This document shows positions 31,897 through 35,037 of a stretch of DNA of 35,037 bases, in pieces. The notes beneath the pieces are model-generated. The model had not been told where the DNA came from. It saw nothing but the letters and a program-made list of their open reading frames with translations, and searched no databases. The translations under genes were made by a program, and so were the position numbers. Positions within the stretch are counted from its first letter, which is position 1. Every line of letters begins with the position of its first letter. Origin of the DNA: Chitinophagaceae bacterium (GTDB taxonomy: Bacteria; Bacteroidota; Bacteroidia; Chitinophagales; Chitinophagaceae); NCBI GenBank assembly GCA_027486835.1, contig JAIXOJ010000190.1:1-35037 (forward strand), in the 5' to 3' direction.

Positions 31897-32637
31897 CTAC
31901 AGCATTTTTAAAAAAGCAGCACGTCTTCTTACCGCAATTTCCAATTCTTTGCCATCGGTCATCCTTACACTTCCCCCTAGTCCTTTAGAAATGCTTTGTA
32001 CATGGTGCTTGTTCACAAGACTCCCGTGATGTATTCTACAGAAAATACTTTCGGGCAATGTTTCTTCAAAATGCCTGAGATTCTTCGAGGAAATGAATTT
32101 TCGGTTATTCGTTATATACACCACCGTATAACTCCTTTTGGCAAGGCAGTATAAGATTTCATTTATCTTAACAAAGCTCTTTTCGTCTGACCCAATCAAC
32201 AGTATTCGTTGTTGCTGTAAATCATTATTATTTAGCTCCAGTAATAAAGCTTTATAATTAATTACAGCCTGCTTCTCTGTTATTCGTTGCTCTGTCTTTT
32301 GAATGGCAAGTTTAAGTTGATTGATATTAATCGGCTTAAGGAGATAATCTATTGAAGCATACTTAAAGGCATCAATTGCATATTGGTTATAAGCCGTTAC
32401 AAAAATAATTTCAAAGTCTATATTGTCCATGGCCGATAACAATTCAAAGCCGCTGCCATTGGGCATTTCAATATCTAAAAACACCAATTGAGGTTTCAAC
32501 TCGTCAATTAATTTTTTTGCCTCCACAATGTTTTGGGCAGTTCCTAGTACTTCCACATTGTCACAGTAAGATTCAATGATTTTGTTCAATACCCATACAT
32601 TCTTTTCTTCATCGTCAACTATGATTGCACTTATCAT
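31897..32637 (-). CDS. LytTR-family response regulator
   Basis: The 246-residue product has a receiver domain (residues 1-120): acidic pocket VDDEE at 7-11, phosphoacceptor Asp55 in LVFLDIEMPNGSGF, Thr in FVTAYNQYA and Lys in DYLLKPI near 101. The LytTR DNA-binding domain covers about 145-246 (ILYCLAKRSYTVVYITNNRKF, FCRIHHGSLVNKHHV, VRRRAAFLKML). It is the transcriptional output of the sensor kinase encoded directly upstream; the two genes overlap by 4 bp (ATGA), so they are translationally coupled. Such pairs often control surface or exopolysaccharide genes in this phylum. The targets here are unknown; the neighbouring surface gene is a candidate by position only. Confidence 0.93.
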   Translation of the reverse strand: MISAIIVDDEEKNVWVLNKIIESYCDNVEVLGTAQNIVEAKKLIDELKPQLVFLDIEMPNGSGFELLSAMDNIDFEIIFVTAYNQYAIDAFKYASIDYLLKPININQLKLAIQKTEQRITEKQAVINYKALLLELNNNDLQQQRILLIGSDEKSFVKINEILYCLAKRSYTVVYITNNRKFISSKNLRHFEETLPESIFCRIHHGSLVNKHHVQSISKGLGGSVRMTDGKELEIAVRRRAAFLKML

Positions 32638-34538
32638 GATATAGGAAATTTTATGGCAACTAAAGTGCCCGCTTCATGTTCATTCAATTGTTGCTTATCT
32701 ACAATCACCACACTAAAATCACTACCCTTTATTTTACTAATCAATGCCAATCTTTTCTGGGTAATATTTATTCCCTTAGATGCATACTCTTCTACAAGGT
32801 TTTTTTTGTTCTTCTGCGAAGCGTTAATCCCAATTCCATTGTCATTAATTGTACATATTAAATGCGTTGCAGTTCTTTCAAAAGTTATCAACAGCTCCCC
32901 TTTTGTAGCGGTAAGGTATCGAAGACCATGATGAATCGCATTCTCTACAAAAGGCTGTATAATCATGGGAGGTATATTGTTGTTAAACCTATCTACACCT
33001 TCTTTAAGCAATATGCGATAACTGAATTTATCTTCAAAACGCAACAGCTCAAGTGTTAAAAAATTTTCTAAATACGCTATTTCATCGTGCAGAGATATGG
33101 ATGTTTCCGAGCTAATGTTTAACGCTTTTCTTATTAGGGTTGCGTATTCCGACAAATAGTTGTTTGCAGTTAGCGTGTCGCTTTTTAAAATAAAGTGTTG
33201 AATAGAGTTTAACGCATTGAACAGAAAGTGTGGATTCATTTGCGAGCGTAGTTGCTTTTGCTCCAATTCAATAATCTCTTGCTTTATTTTTATTTTGTTG
33301 TAATACATCCACATCACCCCAGTAATTGAAAGGAGGGTTAGTAATAAAACCAACCCAATAATGATTACGCTCTTTTCTTGCAGTTTTATTTTCTGTAACT
33401 CATTTTCTTTCTTTAAAATTTCGCTTTTATCTGCTAATTCCTTTGTTTCAAACTTCACTAGCAGTTCGTTGAATGCTTTGTTTTTTTCTTCTACTGTAAG
33501 AGAATCAGTAGCTTCTGTAGAAACGAGTTGGTATTCATAAGCTAATTGATAGTTTTTCAGTCTTTCCGCATTTAGTTCAGCCAGATTGCCAGCAACCAAA
33601 GCAATCATTTCATAGTTTTTTGAAGCCTTTGCCAAGTTCAAAGCCCTGATGTAATACTTATTGGCAGAATCAATCAACTGCCAATCATCGAACAAAATAG
33701 CCATATTGTTACAGACATCTGTTTCCATTAATTTATAAGGATTTAATGCTGCCAGTTCTAAGGCTTTTCTATAACAATACAAAGCAGAATCTTTCTTATT
33801 GGTATAATCATAGCAAATACCAAGGCTAAGATAAGCGTCCGTCATTTTCTTATAACTGTTGATGCTTTCAAAAAGCTGTAATGCTTTTATGGCGTTTAGT
33901 TTCCCTTCCACAAAGTTTCCCTGCTTCACATATGCTGACGACAAAACGGTATAAGTGGTAGCAATCCGATAAATATTCTTTTGCTGTTGGTAAATACAAT
34001 TGGCAATTGCTAAGTATTGATTGGCCTCAGCAATATTTTTTTTATTAATCATAATGCCCGCCATAGAACTATAGATATTAGCGATAAGCATAGAATCTTT
34101 GATTGCTTTTGCAATGCCCAAAGCCTGATTAAAGATTGTAAAAGATTGCTCTTGACTGCTATTAAAAGCTGCAATATTTGCTAATCCAATCAGCCCATTT
34201 ATTTCCAGTTGTTTTTCATTCATTTCATTGGTAAAGCTTAGAAGCATGTTGTAATACTTCTTTGCTTGCTCTACTTCTCCTGTAGCAAACTTTGCTTTCC
34301 CTTGTAAATACAAGGCTTCCACCATTCCTTTTTTATATTGAATGGCTTTAGCTGTTTCAAAAATTTTAGTTGCTTCTTTATACAATAATTTACCTGGGGT
34401 ATCTGATTCTTTATATAGATAAATTTGCTTGTCAAGATCTGCAAACTGCTTTCCTTGACTAAAACCCATCATGGGCATGTTACAGATTCCTATATAAAAT
34501 AAGCAAGCAACTAAATGTTTTATTTTTATCAAGTACAC
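32634..34538 (-). CDS. LytS-family sensor histidine kinase with TPR sensor region
   Basis: The 634-residue product begins with a signal-peptide-like segment (LVACLFYIGICNMPMMGFSQ). TPR-like helical repeats run to about residue 345 (for example AYLSLGICYDYTNKKDSALYCYRKALEL around 235-262). A helical stretch and one transmembrane segment follow (VIIIGLVLLLTLLSITGVMW, 391-410). The His-kinase block is RSQMNPHFLFNALNSIQ with phosphoacceptor His437. The ATP-binding parts are IIQPFVENAIHHGL (N533) and NDNGIGI (about 565). The periplasmic TPR region probably senses the signal or a partner protein. I start it at GTG 34538; a TTG at 34532 is an alternative and no ATG is available near the hydrophobic leader. 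Its stop overlaps the response-regulator start by 4 bp. Confidence 0.9.
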   Translation of the reverse strand: MYLIKIKHLVACLFYIGICNMPMMGFSQGKQFADLDKQIYLYKESDTPGKLLYKEATKIFETAKAIQYKKGMVEALYLQGKAKFATGEVEQAKKYYNMLLSFTNEMNEKQLEINGLIGLANIAAFNSSQEQSFTIFNQALGIAKAIKDSMLIANIYSSMAGIMINKKNIAEANQYLAIANCIYQQQKNIYRIATTYTVLSSAYVKQGNFVEGKLNAIKALQLFESINSYKKMTDAYLSLGICYDYTNKKDSALYCYRKALELAALNPYKLMETDVCNNMAILFDDWQLIDSANKYYIRALNLAKASKNYEMIALVAGNLAELNAERLKNYQLAYEYQLVSTEATDSLTVEEKNKAFNELLVKFETKELADKSEILKKENELQKIKLQEKSVIIIGLVLLLTLLSITGVMWMYYNKIKIKQEIIELEQKQLRSQMNPHFLFNALNSIQHFILKSDTLTANNYLSEYATLIRKALNISSETSISLHDEIAYLENFLTLELLRFEDKFSYRILLKEGVDRFNNNIPPMIIQPFVENAIHHGLRYLTATKGELLITFERTATHLICTINDNGIGINASQKNKKNLVEEYASKGINITQKRLALISKIKGSDFSVVIVDKQQLNEHEAGTLVAIKFPIS

Positions 34539-34741
34539 TAACGTAGTTTTAATTTAAAACGGAACAAATAGAAAATAGAATGCCTTAAAATAGATGATTG
34601 CAATATTCGCTAATAAAACAAACAACAACTGTAGCAAAAAAAATTGCAACAGCAAGCATTAGAATAAATTCATGAAAATGGATTATCATCTGCAATCAGT
34701 GATAAAAGGGACTACTGTCCTTTTTATCTGTGGCAATAAAA
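34539..34741. other. Upstream region of the kinase gene, with a 12-bp hairpin
   Basis: It contains an inverted repeat of 12 bp (34701-34712 with 34717-34728, one G-T pair, loop TACT). A near-consensus -7 element TCTATTTG lies on the minus strand around 34565, one mismatch from TAnnTTTG, and could serve the two-component operon. No gene is visible. Confidence 0.4.
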
Positions 34742-34776
34742 AAGCCCTAAAAGGATAATTCAACCTTTTAGGGCTT
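34742..34776 (-). terminator. Rho-independent terminator of the gene at the right edge
   Basis: A perfect 13-bp stem pairs 34742-34754 (AAGCCCTAAAAGG) with 34764-34776 (CCTTTTAGGGCTT), with a 9-nt loop. On the minus strand it is followed by a 6-nt T tract. It must end a transcript coming from the right, that is, the partial gene at 34876-35037. Confidence 0.88.
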
Positions 34777-34847
34777 GTACAAGCGATTTGTTTTTGTTGA
34801 AAATGTATCGAATTACGATGTTCAAGTGTAAATCGAGCTTAGGCTTA

Positions 34848-34878
34848 TTAATACCTATTGCCTAAAACCTACTACCTA
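34848..34878 (-). repeat. Heptamers at the stop codon of the right-edge gene
   Basis: On the plus strand: TTAATAC, CTATTGC, CTAAAAC, CTACTAC and then CTA, in exact 7-bp register. On the minus strand this reads TAG-GTAGTAG-GTTTTAG-GCAATAG-GTATTAA, where the first TAG (34878-34876) is the stop codon of the gene. Same sequence family as 26436-26512. Confidence 0.75.
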
Positions 34879-35037
34879 GGCATTCCCTGTAATTGTCAAG
34901 CCAATTTTATATTCGATATTTTTTCTAGCATTCCCAATTGGATTTTTCATTTTTGGAGTTGTTTTTCTTAAAAAAACTGATTTTTGGTTGCTTATTTCCT
35001 TACCAGACATAGTTCTCCCAACAGTTCCTTTATTCGG
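34876..35037 (-). CDS. Unrecognised C-terminal fragment, 5' end outside window
   Basis: The frame is open from the right edge to TAG 34878-34876, giving 53 codons before the stop. It reads PNKGTVGRTMSGKEISNQKS and ends KNIEYKIGLTITGNA. It is basic and has no membrane segment in the visible part. A terminator 100 bp downstream on the same strand supports a real transcript. An internal ATG (M of TMSGK) could be the start of a 44-residue protein instead. Function unknown. Confidence 0.45.
   Translation of the reverse strand, partial: PNKGTVGRTMSGKEISNQKSVFLRKTTPKMKNPIGNARKNIEYKIGLTITGNA

Overview
The window looks like chromosome from a member of the Bacteroidota, probably near the Chitinophagales. 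The evidence is six complete genes whose products end in a Por/type IX secretion (T9SS) type A sorting domain, two clear promoters of the Bacteroidota form TTTG-N20/21-TAnnTTTG, a LytS/LytTR two-component pair, moderate-to-low GC, and no Shine-Dalgarno signals. No tRNA, rRNA, CRISPR or classical IS was seen.

Region 1 (1-8586, minus strand) holds a tight unit: a thermolysin-like M4 protease fused to a beta-helix and a sorting domain, followed by two tandemly duplicated secreted Ig/FN3-like proteins, the second cut by the window edge. An unrecognised 322-aa gene with its own terminator lies upstream. Region 2 (8834-9490) is an intergenic array of about 16 units with an exact 41-bp period. Region 3 (9585-14105, plus strand) is an AT-rich island with a stand-alone proteasome-like Ntn-hydrolase, an HNH protein and a zinc-ribbon/CFI-box protein, then a periplasmic PL6 polysaccharide lyase with an intact catalytic set. 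Region 4 (14259-25696, minus strand) carries four large secreted proteins built from a 49-residue repeat (YVAKWNG...SELGG...DAsGNvYAAG), each with an FN3-like linker and sorting domain. A PIN toxin/antitoxin pair, an AbiEii-type nucleotidyltransferase pair and a decayed repeat remnant sit between them. Region 5 (25787-26512) is repeat-rich: a frameshifted 42-bp-repeat ORF with a terminator, a 101-bp element with 20-bp inverted ends, and a heptamer array. Region 6 (26517-34538, minus strand) has a 1715-aa adhesin-like protein and the LytS/LytTR pair. The right edge holds the 3' end of another minus-strand gene.

Most of the coding capacity makes large surface or secreted repeat proteins and one secreted protease. 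The plus-strand island and the toxin/antitoxin-like genes look like accessory cargo. The observations I would follow first are (a) the proteasome-like protein, which keeps Thr1, Asp17, Lys33 and a GSG serine in the canonical arrangement and sits next to an HNH protein, and (b) the heptamer repeats, which lie at gene 3' ends, supply stop codons in all frames, and also occur inside the coding sequence just before the sorting domains.
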